Positions 16,094 through 25,830 are shown, counted from the stretch's first letter. The stretch: 64,000 bases of DNA from TMED8 sp038125725 (GCA_038125725.1 JAYPEK010000002.1:1-64000); one strand, 5' to 3'. The notes: generated by a model from the letters alone, not told the origin. A program made the numbers and translations.

Positions 16094-16704
16094 AATATCT
16101 TGCGGATCGGCGCGAACGACCGCCGGTGCGCCGGCGTCACCCCCAGTTCCGCCAGCCCGCGCTGATGCTCGGCGGTGCCGTAACCGGCGTTGCGGGCCCA
16201 GCCGTAGCCCGGATGGTCCCGGTCGAGTGCCGCCATCATCCGATCACGGCTGACCTTGGCGACGATGGACGCGGCGGCGATGGAGAGGCTCAAGCCGTCA
16301 CCCTTGATCACGGTCTGGATGGCGCAGGGTAAATCGGGTGCGCGGTTGCCGTCGACCAGCGCCAGGTCCGGCGCCGGCCGGCCCAGATCGCCAAGTGCCC
16401 TGGCCATGGCCAGCATCGTCGCCTGCAGGATATTGAGGCTGTCGATCTCGTCCACGTCGGCGATGCCGACGCCAATGCGGGCGCGGCCTTTCAGTTCTTC
16501 GAACAAATCTTCGCGGGCCTGCGGTTTCAGTTTCTTGGAATCGTCGAGCCCGCTCAGCAAGGTGTCGCCCAGGGTCTCGAACTCGAGCACCGCCGCGCCG
16601 GCGACCACCGGTCCTGCCCAGGGGCCGCGGCCGGCCTCGTCGATGCCGCAGACCAGTCGGGCGCCGCCGGCAAGCGCGGCGCGCTCGAGCGACCAGTCAG
16701 GCAT
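16078..16704 (-). CDS. rnhB: Ribonuclease HII
   Basis: A 208-residue RNase HII with GIDEAGRGPWAGPVVAGA (catalytic Asp-Glu), SGLDDSKKL, ALVDGNRAP, and IAAASIVAKVSRDRMM, then HPGYGWARNAGYGT. It removes RNA from RNA-DNA hybrids and single ribonucleotides in DNA. The ATG at 16704 gives a normal-length protein and overlaps the oligopeptidase stop by 8 bases; a longer ORF to 16797 is only out-of-frame sequence of that neighbour. The rnhB-ccrM order is common in alphaproteobacteria. Confidence 0.93.
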   Translation of the reverse strand: MPDWSLERAALAGGARLVCGIDEAGRGPWAGPVVAGAAVLEFETLGDTLLSGLDDSKKLKPQAREDLFEELKGRARIGVGIADVDEIDSLNILQATMLAMARALGDLGRPAPDLALVDGNRAPDLPCAIQTVIKGDGLSLSIAAASIVAKVSRDRMMAALDRDHPGYGWARNAGYGTAEHQRGLAELGVTPAHRRSFAPIRKILSPDD

Positions 16705-18778
16705 CGCCGGCGCCCAGCACGTGGAGTACGAAGGCATAGAACTCCGCCGTTTCGTGCAGCCGCTGGAAGCGCCCGGCGGCGCCGCCGTGCCCGGCATCCA
16801 TGTTGGTTTTCAGGCAAAGCGTGTTGTCGTCGGTCTTCAACTCGCGCAGCCGCGCCACCCACTTGGCCGGCTCCCAGTAGGTGACGCGCGGGTCGGTCAG
16901 GCCGGCGGTGACGAAAATGTGCGGATAGTCCTGGGCCGTTACGTTGTCCACCGGCGAATAGCTCTTGATCCACCGGTAGGCCTTGGCGTCCTCGATGGGG
17001 TTGCCCCATTCCGGCCACTCGGGCGGCGTCAGCGGCAGGGTGTCGTCGAGCATGGTGGTGAGCACGTCGACGAAAGGCACGTCGGCGGCAATCGCGCCGA
17101 ACAGGTCCGGCGCCATGTTGGCGACGGCACCCATCAGCATGCCGCCGGCGCTGCCGCCGTGCCCGGCGATGCGCCCGCGCGTCGTATAGCCTGCCGCCAC
17201 CAGTGCCTCGCCGGCGGCGATGAAGTCGGTGAAGGTGTTGGTCTTCTTGTCCTCGCGACCGTCCTTGTACCAGCGGTAACCCTTCTCCATGCCGCCTCGG
17301 ATGTGGGCGATGGCATAGACGAAGCCGCGATCGACGAGGCTCAGGCGCGCGGTGGCGAAGGCCGCCGGCATGGACATGCCATAGGAGCCGTAGCCATAGA
17401 GCAGGCAAGGCGCGGTGCCGTCGAGCGGCGTCGATTTCCGGTATAAAAGGCTCACCGGCACCATCTCGCCGTCCGGCGCCGGCGCCTGGATGCGCCGCGT
17501 CACGTAGTCGGCGGCATCGTGACCGGACGGCACCTCCTGCTCCTTCAGCAGTTGGCGTTCCCGCGTCGCCATGTCGTAGGCGAAGGTCTGTTCCGGCGTG
17601 GTCATGGAGGAATAGGTGAAACGCAGCTCGGCCGTGTCGTACTCGAAGGAGCCGCCCATGCCCAGCGCATAGGCCTCTTCCTCGAAGGCCACCGCGTGAG
17701 CTTCGCCGCCCAGCGCCGTGATTACCAGCCGGGGCAGCGCATCGACGCGTTCGATCCGCACCCAGAAGTCCTTGAACGCCTGCATGCCGAGCACCAGCCG
17801 CCCGGGTTCGTGCGCCACCAGGTCGCGCCAGTTTTCCGGCCCCGGCGCGTCCAGGGGCGCGGTGACGATCTTGTAGTCCTCGGCGCCGTCGGCGTTGGTG
17901 CGGATCATGAAGGCACCGTCCCATTCGGTGACGTCGTACTCGCGGCCGGGTTCTCGCGCGGCGATGACACGCCACTCGGGTTCGGCGGCGTCCGCGTCGG
18001 CGACGCGCACCTCGGAGGTCTGGTGATCGTGTGCGTCGATAACCAGGAAACGGCGGCTTTCGGTCTTGGATATGCCGACGAAGAAGCCGGGATCGGTCTC
18101 TCGGTAAATCTCTTCGTCGTCGGCGACGGGCGCGCCCAATACATGGCGGCGCACGGCGCAGGGGCGGTGGTTGTCGTCGAGGATCGTATAATAGAGCGTG
18201 CGCCCGTCATTGGCCCATTCGACGCCGCCATGCGCGCCCTCGATCTCGTCCGCCAGGTCCTGGCCTGTTTCCAGGTCGCGGACCTTGAGTGTGAAAATCT
18301 CCGAACCGTTGAGATCGACCGCATAGGCGAGAAAGCGGTGATCGGGGCTGTGTTCGCAGGCCGCGAGCTTGAAATAGGCCTGGCCCTCGGCGGCGGCATC
18401 GCCATCGAACATCAGGGTCTCGTCGCCGCCGTCCCTGGGGCGGCGGCAGAACAGCGGATGCTCGCCGCCGTCGCGGTAACGGCTGTAATAGCTCCAGGGG
18501 CCGTCCGGCAGCGGCACGGAAGAATCGTCTTGCTTGATGCGGCCTTTCATCTCCTGGAACAGGCGCTCGATCTCGTCGGAAAGCGGTGCCAGGACGGCAT
18601 TGGTATAGGCGTTCTCGGCCTCCAGGTAAGCGTGGATGTCGGCGTCCAGCACCTGGGGCTCGCGCATCACCTGCTGCCAGTTGTCGTCCCGGAGCCAGGC
18701 GTAGTTGTCGGTGCGGACATCGCCGTGGCGGGTCTCGGTGCGGGGGCGTCTCGAAGCTATCGGCGGGGTCGCGGTCAT
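16697..18778 (-). CDS. ptrB: Oligopeptidase B (S9A prolyl oligopeptidase family)
   Basis: A 693-residue serine peptidase. The N-terminal beta-propeller begins PPIASRRPRTETRHGD and includes NAYTNAVLAPLSDEIERLFQEMKGRI. The C-terminal alpha/beta-hydrolase domain has PCLLYGYGSYGMS, the nucleophile in GHGGSAGGMLMGA and the catalytic His in MDAGHGGAAGR. Oligopeptidase B cleaves short peptides after Arg or Lys in the cytoplasm. It lies between an HDAC-like gene and rnhB, and its stop overlaps the rnhB start. Confidence 0.9.
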   Translation of the reverse strand: MTATPPIASRRPRTETRHGDVRTDNYAWLRDDNWQQVMREPQVLDADIHAYLEAENAYTNAVLAPLSDEIERLFQEMKGRIKQDDSSVPLPDGPWSYYSRYRDGGEHPLFCRRPRDGGDETLMFDGDAAAEGQAYFKLAACEHSPDHRFLAYAVDLNGSEIFTLKVRDLETGQDLADEIEGAHGGVEWANDGRTLYYTILDDNHRPCAVRRHVLGAPVADDEEIYRETDPGFFVGISKTESRRFLVIDAHDHQTSEVRVADADAAEPEWRVIAAREPGREYDVTEWDGAFMIRTNADGAEDYKIVTAPLDAPGPENWRDLVAHEPGRLVLGMQAFKDFWVRIERVDALPRLVITALGGEAHAVAFEEEAYALGMGGSFEYDTAELRFTYSSMTTPEQTFAYDMATRERQLLKEQEVPSGHDAADYVTRRIQAPAPDGEMVPVSLLYRKSTPLDGTAPCLLYGYGSYGMSMPAAFATARLSLVDRGFVYAIAHIRGGMEKGYRWYKDGREDKKTNTFTDFIAAGEALVAAGYTTRGRIAGHGGSAGGMLMGAVANMAPDLFGAIAADVPFVDVLTTMLDDTLPLTPPEWPEWGNPIEDAKAYRWIKSYSPVDNVTAQDYPHIFVTAGLTDPRVTYWEPAKWVARLRELKTDDNTLCLKTNMDAGHGGAAGRFQRLHETAEFYAFVLHVLGAGDA

Positions 18779-18784
18779 ATCGTT

Positions 18785-19930
18785 TCAGGACTCCAGGGTG
18801 GTTCGGGCCAGGGCTTTGATCTCGTCGCGCACCGGGTCCGACAGTGGGGGATCGGCAAGGGTGGTGAACCAATGCTCCGGTGCGCTGCGTCCCAGACGAT
18901 GGTGCCAGACCACGTCCCGAAGGCAAGCCTCGGCCTCGGGCGGCAGCCGGTCGGGGATGGTCTGGCCGGAAAGCGTCGCCCAGATGCCGGCCCAGCAGCG
19001 CCCGACGGCATAGGGATTGTAGCCGCCACCGCCCGTGACCAGTAGCCTCGGCGCCAGGTGCCGCACCGCTGCAACGGCGCGCCAGATGGCACCATTGGAA
19101 AGCGCCAGCTTGCTTTGCGGGTCATCGGCCAGCGCATCGGCGCCGGCCTGCAGGTAGACGGCGTCGGGCTCGAACTCGCTCAGTAACGGCAGCACTGCCG
19201 CTTGCATCAGGAAGTCCAGTTCGCTGTCGCTGAAACCCGGCGGCACCGGCAGGTTGCGCGCACCGCCGCCGGCGCGGTCGGCGGCGCTGCCGGGACCGGC
19301 TGCGTCCTTGGCCATGGGCCAGCGCCCGGCCTCGTGGATGGAGATGGTCAGGACCCGGGGATCATCGGCGAAGGCGTCCTGCACGCCGTCGCCGTGATGG
19401 GCGTCCAGGTCCAGGTAGGCGACCCGTTCGGCGCCCTGTTCCAACAGGCCCAAGATGGTCAGTGCCGGTTCGTTGAAATAGCAGAACCCGCTGGCGCGGT
19501 CGGGCCGGCCATGGTGCTGGCCGCCGCCTGGCGCATGGATTACCCGCGCGCCTCCGGTCATCATCAACCGCGCCGCCAGCAGCCCGCCGCCGCAGGCGGT
19601 GGCGGGGCGGCGGAACATGCCGTCGAAGATGGGATTGCCGTTGGTGCCGATGTGATGGCGGCGCTTGGCCTCCATGGGCAGGTCGCCATCCCGTTCGGCG
19701 GCGCGCACGGCGGCGATGTAGAGCGGATCGTGGAAGCGTGCCAGGTCCGCTTCGCCGGCCATGGGGCTGTCGATGAAGCTGTCGCCGTCGAGCCAGCCCA
19801 AGGCCCGGCAGAGGTCCATGGCCAGCGTCACGCGCGGGATCGCCAGAGGGTGCTGACGGCCGTGATTGGCGGCGCGGTAGACCTCGCTGGCGATGAACAG
19901 CGCCGGGGCTTGTGGGGTAGGGGTGCGCAT
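18785..19930 (-). CDS. Histone-deacetylase-family (AcuC/acetylpolyamine type) deacetylase
   Basis: A 381-residue class II HDAC-like zinc hydrolase. Active-site elements are GGGQHHGRPDRASGFCYFN (paired His), AYLDLDAHHGDGVQDAF (Zn ligands Asp and His), QAGADALADDP (Zn ligand Asp) and TGGGGYNPYAVGRCW (catalytic Tyr). Bacterial members deacetylate polyamines, acetoin-related compounds or acetyl-lysine in proteins; the sequence does not settle which. The gene ends 7 bases before the oligopeptidase start and is probably cotranscribed with it. Confidence 0.85.
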   Translation of the reverse strand: MRTPTPQAPALFIASEVYRAANHGRQHPLAIPRVTLAMDLCRALGWLDGDSFIDSPMAGEADLARFHDPLYIAAVRAAERDGDLPMEAKRRHHIGTNGNPIFDGMFRRPATACGGGLLAARLMMTGGARVIHAPGGGQHHGRPDRASGFCYFNEPALTILGLLEQGAERVAYLDLDAHHGDGVQDAFADDPRVLTISIHEAGRWPMAKDAAGPGSAADRAGGGARNLPVPPGFSDSELDFLMQAAVLPLLSEFEPDAVYLQAGADALADDPQSKLALSNGAIWRAVAAVRHLAPRLLVTGGGGYNPYAVGRCWAGIWATLSGQTIPDRLPPEAEACLRDVVWHHRLGRSAPEHWFTTLADPPLSDPVRDEIKALARTTLES

Positions 19931-20001
19931 GATCTAAAGGTAGGGAACGGCGGCGCCGGGTCCAAGTTTTCCGTGCCGCTCATAAGGGGGGGATAGCGAA
20001 C

Positions 20002-20907
20002 TTGGAACTCTGGATTCCGTTTACCATCGGCGGCGCGTTCTTCCAGAACCTGCGTTCGGCCATGCAAAAGCACCTGAAAGGGCAGCTTTCGACCGGCGGC
20101 GCCACCTACGTGCGCTTCATCTACGCGCTGCCGTTCGCGCTTATCTATCTCTGGGTATTGTTGCAGTACGGCGGCTATCAACTGCCGCAATGGAACTGGA
20201 CCTTCCTGGTCTACTGCCTGGCCGGCGGCATTTCCCAAATTCTCTTCACCTTCGTGCTGATCTGGCTGTTTTCATTCCGCAACTTCGCCGTCGGCACGAC
20301 GCTTTCCAAGACCGAGGTGGTACAGATTGCCATCCTGGGGCTGATCCTGCTGGGCGATACCCTGAGCCTCGGCGCCGCCGTCGCCATCGGTTTGAGCCTG
20401 TTCGGCGTCATGGCGTTGTCGCTGGCGCAGAGCAAGATCACGCTCGGCAACCTGGTCGCCGGACTGTTGGAGAAGCCGACCCTGGTGGGGCTCCTGTGCG
20501 GCGCCTTCCTGGGCGCGTCGGTGGTGTTCTTCCGTGGCGCCGGGCTGGCGCTCGGCGATACGCCAGCGGTGATCCGCGCCGCCTATGCGCTGGCCGTGTC
20601 GCTGGTCATGCAGGTGGCGATCATGGGGGTGTACCTGAAGTGGCGAGAGCCCGGCGAACTGACCAAGGTGGTGCGCAACTGGAAGCCGGCGCTTTCGGTT
20701 GGCGTGTCGGGTGTGTTGGCGTCGATCTGCTGGTTTACCGCCTTCACCATGCAAAATGCGGCTTATGTGCGCGCTTTGGGACAGATTGAGCTTGTATTCA
20801 CGTTCATCGCCTCCATCTTCTTTTTCAAGGAGAAGACCTCGGCCATGGAATTTGTCGGCATCATGCTGATCGTGGCCGCAATTTTGATCCTGATTCTTGC
20901 CCGCTGA
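20002..20907 (+). CDS. EamA/DMT superfamily transporter
   Basis: A 301-residue integral membrane protein with about ten hydrophobic helices and two EamA repeats. The first repeat ends at GDTLSLGAAVAIGLSLFGVMAL, the second at FKEKTSAMEFVGIMLIVAAI. The start is a TTG at 20002 with AAGGGGGG ten bases upstream. The substrate is unknown; family members export or import metabolites such as amino acids or nucleotides. It is followed 80 bases later by purC in the same direction. Confidence 0.8.
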   Translation: MELWIPFTIGGAFFQNLRSAMQKHLKGQLSTGGATYVRFIYALPFALIYLWVLLQYGGYQLPQWNWTFLVYCLAGGISQILFTFVLIWLFSFRNFAVGTTLSKTEVVQIAILGLILLGDTLSLGAAVAIGLSLFGVMALSLAQSKITLGNLVAGLLEKPTLVGLLCGAFLGASVVFFRGAGLALGDTPAVIRAAYALAVSLVMQVAIMGVYLKWREPGELTKVVRNWKPALSVGVSGVLASICWFTAFTMQNAAYVRALGQIELVFTFIASIFFFKEKTSAMEFVGIMLIVAAILILILAR

Positions 20908-20989
20908 GGCCCTAATCGGCCTTGAATTCGGGGCGAATTTCTAGATCATTGGCGCTTTCCGGAAACTTGAACCGACCGCGACGGACATA

Positions 20990-21970
20990 ATGACCGATAC
21001 CTCTACTATTCTCGCCAACTGCCTCACCGACGCCACCTTCGACGAACTGCCGAACCACACGTCTGGCAAGGTGCGCGAGTCCTACGACCTGCCCGACGGA
21101 CGCCGGGTGATGATCGCCACCGACCGCCAATCGGCCTTCGACGTGGTGCTCGCCGCCGTTCCCTACAAGGGCCAGGTGCTGAACCAGACGGCCACCTTCT
21201 GGTTCGCCGAGACCGAGGACATCTGCCCCAACCACATTATCGACGTGCCCGACCCCAACGTGGTGATCGGCAAGCGGCTCGACATGCTGCCTATCGAGAT
21301 GGTGGTGCGCGACTACATGACCGGCTCCACCGATACCTCGATCTGGCCCATGTACGACCGCGGTGAACGGGTGATGTACGGCGTCACCTTCCCCGATGGC
21401 CTGGTCAAGAACCAGAAGCTGCCGCAAACCATCCTGACGCCGACCACCAAGGGCGCGGTGGGCGAGCATGACCATCCGATCACGCCGGCCGAAATCGTCG
21501 AGCAGGGCCTGCTTTCCCAGGCGCAGTGGGACGAACTGGCGGAACTGTCGCTCGCCGTTTTCGCCCGCGGCCGCGAGGTTGCCGCCAAGAACGGCCTGAT
21601 CCTGGTCGACACCAAGTATGAATTCGGCGTCGATGAGGACGGCCGCATCACCTTGGCCGACGAGATCCACACCCCCGATTCCAGCCGTTACTGGATCGAA
21701 GAGAGCTACGCGGAAAAGCTGGCCGCCGGAGAAAACCCGGACAGCCTGGACAAGGAGTTCCTGCGGCTGTGGATCGCCGCGCGCTGCGATCCCTACAACG
21801 ACCCGATCCCGGAAATTCCGGCCGACACGCTGATGGAATTCGCCGAGAAATACGTGCGCCTCTACGAACAGGTCACGGGTGAAACCTTCGAGCGCGCGCC
21901 CATGGACCGGCCGGTTCGCGACCGCATCCGCGAAAATCTGGCCCGCGCGCTGCCGGAGTATTTCTCTTAA
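20990..21970 (+). CDS. purC: Phosphoribosylaminoimidazole-succinocarboxamide (SAICAR) synthase
   Basis: A 326-residue long-form SAICAR synthetase: HTSGKVRESYDL at the nucleotide-binding N-terminus, TDRQSAFDVVLAAVPYKGQVLNQ, PIEMVVRDYMTGSTDTSIW, GLILVDTKYEFG and LADEIHTPDSSRYW. It joins aspartate to CAIR in purine synthesis. The long form with an extended N- and C-terminus differs from the roughly 250-residue alphaproteobacterial PurC normally found next to purSQL, so a second copy elsewhere is possible. It ends 7 bases from the convergent receiver gene. Confidence 0.92.
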   Translation: MTDTSTILANCLTDATFDELPNHTSGKVRESYDLPDGRRVMIATDRQSAFDVVLAAVPYKGQVLNQTATFWFAETEDICPNHIIDVPDPNVVIGKRLDMLPIEMVVRDYMTGSTDTSIWPMYDRGERVMYGVTFPDGLVKNQKLPQTILTPTTKGAVGEHDHPITPAEIVEQGLLSQAQWDELAELSLAVFARGREVAAKNGLILVDTKYEFGVDEDGRITLADEIHTPDSSRYWIEESYAEKLAAGENPDSLDKEFLRLWIAARCDPYNDPIPEIPADTLMEFAEKYVRLYEQVTGETFERAPMDRPVRDRIRENLARALPEYFS

Positions 21971-21977
21971 GAAGCCG

Positions 21978-22619
21978 CTATTCGGCCTCGGTCATGTCGA
22001 GCCAGTCGCCGTGCTGGGCCGCGGCGCGGTCCGGCTCGGCGCCGTCGCCGTGGGCCGTCGATTCGTCATAGTGCGCCGCCGCCGCGTCGAGCAGGTGCTC
22101 GGGCAAAAGCGGGCGGAGACGCAGCGGAATTTCGTCGAGCCGCAGCTTCTGGTGGCGGATCTGATTGACGAAGAACTCCACCAGGATGTCCTGCATTTCA
22201 TCCAGGCCGAGGGGCTCCTTGCCGTGCTTCAAGGCCCGGTGTAGTTCGTGCGCCTCCTCAATGGCGGCGACGAGCGCTCCCGGCCGCACCGGTTTGGTCA
22301 GGTAGAAGTGGTCCGAATCGGCCAGCCGGTGCAGGTGGCTGCGGCCGACTTCAGATGAAACGATGATCCGCACCACGTCGGGGAAGCGCTCATGCACCTC
22401 GGCCATCAAAACCTCGCCCGGCATGTGGCGGTTGTTGACGTCGGAGACGACGGCGTCGAAGGCACCGATCTCGAGCCGTTTCAGTGCCCCCTGGCCGCCG
22501 CCGACGAAGACCATGTCCCAGCCGAGCTTCAGCGCCGTCAACTGCTCACGCAGCCGGTCCAGCGCCGCTTCGTCGTCGTCGACGAACAGGATTCGGATTT
22601 TCGCGTCGTCCTCGCTCAT
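21978..22619 (-). CDS. CheY-like response regulator with unknown C-terminal extension
   Basis: A 213-residue protein. The receiver domain spans residues 1-125: ILFVDDDEAALDRLREQL (acid pocket), acceptor Asp in AVVSDVNNRHMPG, and FYLTKPVRPGALV (conserved Lys). The remaining 85 residues are helical and acidic and have no recognisable output domain, so it may act through protein contacts. It is monocistronic and convergent with purC. A cognate kinase is not evident next to it. Confidence 0.75.
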   Translation of the reverse strand: MSEDDAKIRILFVDDDEAALDRLREQLTALKLGWDMVFVGGGQGALKRLEIGAFDAVVSDVNNRHMPGEVLMAEVHERFPDVVRIIVSSEVGRSHLHRLADSDHFYLTKPVRPGALVAAIEEAHELHRALKHGKEPLGLDEMQDILVEFFVNQIRHQKLRLDEIPLRLRPLLPEHLLDAAAAHYDESTAHGDGAEPDRAAAQHGDWLDMTEAE

Positions 22620-22645
22620 GCATACATTTTAAACCGATTCCGACG

Positions 22646-23530
22646 TCAAGCGTGAGCCCCGAGCGCGCGAGCGCGCTCTAGCAGCCGCTTGGCATTGAGG
22701 TAGATCGGCCATTCCACCAAGGACCCGTCCAACTCAGCCCGGCCCTTGCCGGCGGCCTGGGCGGCCTCGAAGGCGGCGACCAGGCGTTCGGCGCGCGCGG
22801 TTTCCTCGGCGCTTGGGGTCAGCACCGCGTTGACGATGCCGGCATGCGCGGCATCGACCAGGCTCTTGGCCTTGTAACCCAGGCGCCGGGCATAGCGGCT
22901 ATCGTCCTCCACCCCGTCGGCGTCGGTCCAGGTATAGGGGCAGTCGATAGCGACCTTGCCCGCCGCGACACATTCCACCAGGAAGCGCTGGCGCACGTAT
23001 TGGAGTTCCAACCCGTCGGGGCCACGCTCCGCACCCAGGTCGGCGGCCATGTCCTCGCTGGCAACCAAACAGGCAGTGACGCGCTCGCTCGCCATGCAGA
23101 TGTCGTAGGTCTGGATCAGGCCGCGGGCCAGCTCGACGTTGGGCACCAGCTCGGTGGCGCCGTCTTCGATGCCGAGATCGCGTTCCAGGTGCGAGACCCG
23201 TGCATCCAGGCGTTCCACCTGGCGCGGTTCCGCGACCTTCGGCAGCAGCACCGCGTCCGGCCGCCCCCGCATCACGGCATCCAGGTCGGGGATGCCGTCC
23301 TTGGTTTCCAATGGATTGATCCGTACCGCCGCGACCTTGCCCGCCTTTTGCCAAAGGTCGAACAGTTCCGGCGCGCGGGCGCGGGCTTCGGGCCTGAGCG
23401 CCGGCGGCGTGAAATCTTCCAACTCCAGCATGATCACGTCGGCCGGGCTTTCGGCGGCGGCCGCCAACTGCATCTCGTCGGCGCCGCCGACGAACAGCCA
23501 CGACCGCCTGAGTTCCGGCGGGCGCGTCAC
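22646..23530 (-). CDS. HpcH/HpaI aldolase / citrate lyase beta-like protein
   Basis: A 294-residue TIM-barrel protein of the CitE-like group. It starts RRSWLFVGGADEMQLAAA, has MLELEDFTPPALRPEAR (metal-binding acidic residues), KVAAVRINPLETKDG, ELVPNVELARGLIQT and TACLVASEDMAADLGAE. Members cleave or hydrolyse hydroxyacyl-CoA esters such as malyl-CoA, citramalyl-CoA or citryl-CoA. Given the ethylmalonyl-CoA genes in the window, a malyl-CoA-related role is possible but unproven. The start is GTG, 3 bases after the rhodanese gene, so the two are likely cotranscribed. Confidence 0.75.
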   Translation of the reverse strand: MTRPPELRRSWLFVGGADEMQLAAAAESPADVIMLELEDFTPPALRPEARARAPELFDLWQKAGKVAAVRINPLETKDGIPDLDAVMRGRPDAVLLPKVAEPRQVERLDARVSHLERDLGIEDGATELVPNVELARGLIQTYDICMASERVTACLVASEDMAADLGAERGPDGLELQYVRQRFLVECVAAGKVAIDCPYTWTDADGVEDDSRYARRLGYKAKSLVDAAHAGIVNAVLTPSAEETARAERLVAAFEAAQAAGKGRAELDGSLVEWPIYLNAKRLLERARALGAHA

Positions 23531-23533
23531 GCG

Positions 23534-25138
23534 TCAGTCACCCGGCAGCTTGAAGGCGCCGCGTTCGTCGGCGTCCAATTGCCCGACCAGGCCGATTTCC
23601 CATTCCAGGTATTGGCGCATGTGTTCCTTGTCGCCCATGTGCCGCTGGCCGGTGAAGAACAGGTAGTCGTTGCGCTTGGCGTCCGCCGGCACGTCGGGGG
23701 AGCTTTCCACCGGATGTCCGGCGGCGTTCCAGGCAGCCATGCCGCCGGCCAGCATCGAAACGCCGGCGGCACCGAGCGCCTTGGCATCGAGAGCCGCGAG
23801 CCTGGCACCGTCGCCGGCCTCGGCGATCAGCACCACTTGCTTGCCGGCCATGGCATCGGCGACGTCGGGCATCTGCGGGCGGAGCACCCAAAGCGCGCCC
23901 GGCACATGGCCGTCGCGATAGTCCTGGCTGGAACGGAGATCGACGGCGGCCATGGAGCCGGCGGCCATGCCGGCGCGCAACTCGTCGACGGTAGTCTCCG
24001 CCAGGTGCGGCGCGACCGAATCGGCGACCGTGTCGTCCGGAATGGTGGTGTCGGTGGCGGCGGCGCCGACGCCGCCTTGCAGCACATGCACGTCGCGGCC
24101 CATCTGCTGCAGCCAGTGCGCCGCCATGATGGCGCGCACCTCGGTATCGTCGCAAACGACGATGCGCGCGCCCTGCACGCCGACAGCCAGATCGGTGGCC
24201 TGCACCAATTGCCCGCCCGGCGCATGGCGCGCGCCCGGCAGATGCCCGGCCTTGTATTCGGCGGTGGAACGCACGTCGATCAGGTAGGTGGTGCGGCTTT
24301 CGTCGGCCTGCCAACCGGCGAGCGTTCCCGCATCGACGAAGCTGATGCCGCGCTCGGTGACCAGTTTGTCGGCACGTGCCTTGGCGGCCGCCATGGCTGG
24401 GCCGGAAACCTGGTCCGGCGCGAACCGGTCGGCACCCGATTCCAATTCCAGGTCGATCAGCGCCCAGCCCTGGGTGCCGTTCTCCAGCGCCACGACCTTT
24501 TGCGAGACGCCGAAATCGATCAGCGTCTGGGCGCCGATGATGGAGCGCGTGCGCCCGGCGCAGTTGATGACCACGGTGGTTTCCGGATCGGAGACCAGAT
24601 CGTCGAAGCGCAGCGGCAATTCGGCGTTCGGACAGGAAATGCCGCCCGGAATGTTGAAGCGCGCGTATTCCTCCGGCGTGCGACCGTCGAGCAAGATCAG
24701 GTTGTCGCCGCGCGTCTGCATTTCGTGCAGTTCGGCGGCGGTGATCGACGGTGTGTGACAGGCATGCTCGACCAGTTCGCCGAAGGTCTTGGACGGCAGG
24801 TTGACGCCCTGGTAGAGGGTATAGCCCGCCGCCGCCCAGGCCGGCGCGCCGCCTTCCAGGATGCGAACGTTGGTATATCCGATGCGCCCGAGCGCTGCCG
24901 CCGCGCGCTCGGCGACGCCGTCGGCATCGTCGAACACGACGACCGGCGCCGAGCGGCGCGGCACCAGCACGGGTGCCTGACGTTCCAGGTGGCTGTATGG
25001 GCAGGAGACCGAGAAGAACGGGTGTCCCTCGCCGTATTGGCCGTATTCACGCACGTCCAGCAGCGCCAGTTCGCCACTGCCGCCGGCTGCCGCGTGGACT
25101 TCGGCCTTCAACGTTGCCGCATCGATCGTATTCGCCAT
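23534..25138 (-). CDS. Four-domain rhodanese-like protein
   Basis: A 534-residue protein made of four consecutive rhodanese-like domains of about 125-135 residues. Domain 2 has an intact active loop (VINCAGRTRSI). Domain 3 has a cysteine in IVVCDDTEVRA. Domain 1 (VVVFDDADGVAER) and domain 4 (VVLIAEAGDGAR) lack the catalytic cysteine. Rhodaneses transfer sulfane sulfur, and inactive copies are thought to be structural or regulatory. The downstream aldolase-like gene is in the same transcription unit. Genes for two c-type cytochromes lie just upstream on the same strand. Confidence 0.82.
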   Translation of the reverse strand: MANTIDAATLKAEVHAAAGGSGELALLDVREYGQYGEGHPFFSVSCPYSHLERQAPVLVPRRSAPVVVFDDADGVAERAAAALGRIGYTNVRILEGGAPAWAAAGYTLYQGVNLPSKTFGELVEHACHTPSITAAELHEMQTRGDNLILLDGRTPEEYARFNIPGGISCPNAELPLRFDDLVSDPETTVVINCAGRTRSIIGAQTLIDFGVSQKVVALENGTQGWALIDLELESGADRFAPDQVSGPAMAAAKARADKLVTERGISFVDAGTLAGWQADESRTTYLIDVRSTAEYKAGHLPGARHAPGGQLVQATDLAVGVQGARIVVCDDTEVRAIMAAHWLQQMGRDVHVLQGGVGAAATDTTIPDDTVADSVAPHLAETTVDELRAGMAAGSMAAVDLRSSQDYRDGHVPGALWVLRPQMPDVADAMAGKQVVLIAEAGDGARLAALDAKALGAAGVSMLAGGMAAWNAAGHPVESSPDVPADAKRNDYLFFTGQRHMGDKEHMRQYLEWEIGLVGQLDADERGAFKLPGD

Positions 25139-25227
25139 CCCAGAAATTCCTCCCGTGTCTGTCTGAGGCTCAGGGATTCATTCAAACAGATGCGCCGGGA
25201 TTTCGGGAGTCGGATTTTCGAAAATTG

Positions 25228-25803
25228 CTAACGATCTTCGTCTTCGTAACCATCGGGCTTGGCGTGGGCGATGAACTTGTGGCACTCGATGCAGGTTTTG
25301 CCCTCTTCGACGGCTTCGCGCATCTTTTCCGCCGAGCGCCGGCGCTGTTTCTCGAAGTGCATGGCGCCGTAATCGTGGCAGTTTCGGCATTCGCGCGAAT
25401 CGTTGGCCAGCATCTCGGCCCAGACGCGCTCCGCCATCTCCAGGCGGTGGGCCTCGAACTTCTCCGGCGTATCGATGGTGCCGACGACCTTGTGGAACAG
25501 TTCGTTCGACGCCCTGATCTTGCGCAGCAGTTTCGCCGTCCACGGCCGCGGCACGTGGCAATCGGAACAGATGGCGCGCACGCCGGCCGGGTTCTTGTAG
25601 TGCACCGAGGTCTTGTATTCCTCATAGACGGTATCGCGCATCTCGTGACACGAGATGCAGAAACCGAGCGTGTTGGTGTACTCCATGAAGGTGTTGAACC
25701 CGCCCCAGAAAATCACGCCCGCGAGACCGCCGACGACGAAAATCACGCCCGCGCCATAACGCAGGCTGGGGGTGCGGAACCAGAACCAAACGCGTTTGAT
25801 CAT
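25228..25803 (-). CDS. NapC/NirT-type tetraheme c-type cytochrome
   Basis: A 191-residue membrane-anchored cytochrome. One N-terminal helix (YGAGVIFVVGGLAGVIFWGG) is followed by four CXXCH haem sites: CISCH, CSDCH, CRNCH and CIECH. The family takes electrons from membrane quinol and passes them to periplasmic reductases. I chose the ATG at 25803 over a TTG at 25830. It follows a diheme cytochrome gene, with a terminator between them that may allow read-through. No nap, nir or tor reductase gene is in the window, so its partner is unknown. Confidence 0.87.
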   Translation of the reverse strand: MIKRVWFWFRTPSLRYGAGVIFVVGGLAGVIFWGGFNTFMEYTNTLGFCISCHEMRDTVYEEYKTSVHYKNPAGVRAICSDCHVPRPWTAKLLRKIRASNELFHKVVGTIDTPEKFEAHRLEMAERVWAEMLANDSRECRNCHDYGAMHFEKQRRRSAEKMREAVEEGKTCIECHKFIAHAKPDGYEDEDR

Positions 25804-25830
25804 GTCCTCGACCGACCTATCGATTTGCAA

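Noticed and set aside
22844..25231. A 795-codon plus-strand open frame
   Set aside because: Antisense to the aldolase-like and rhodanese genes, with His/Gly-rich composition and no recognisable domain.
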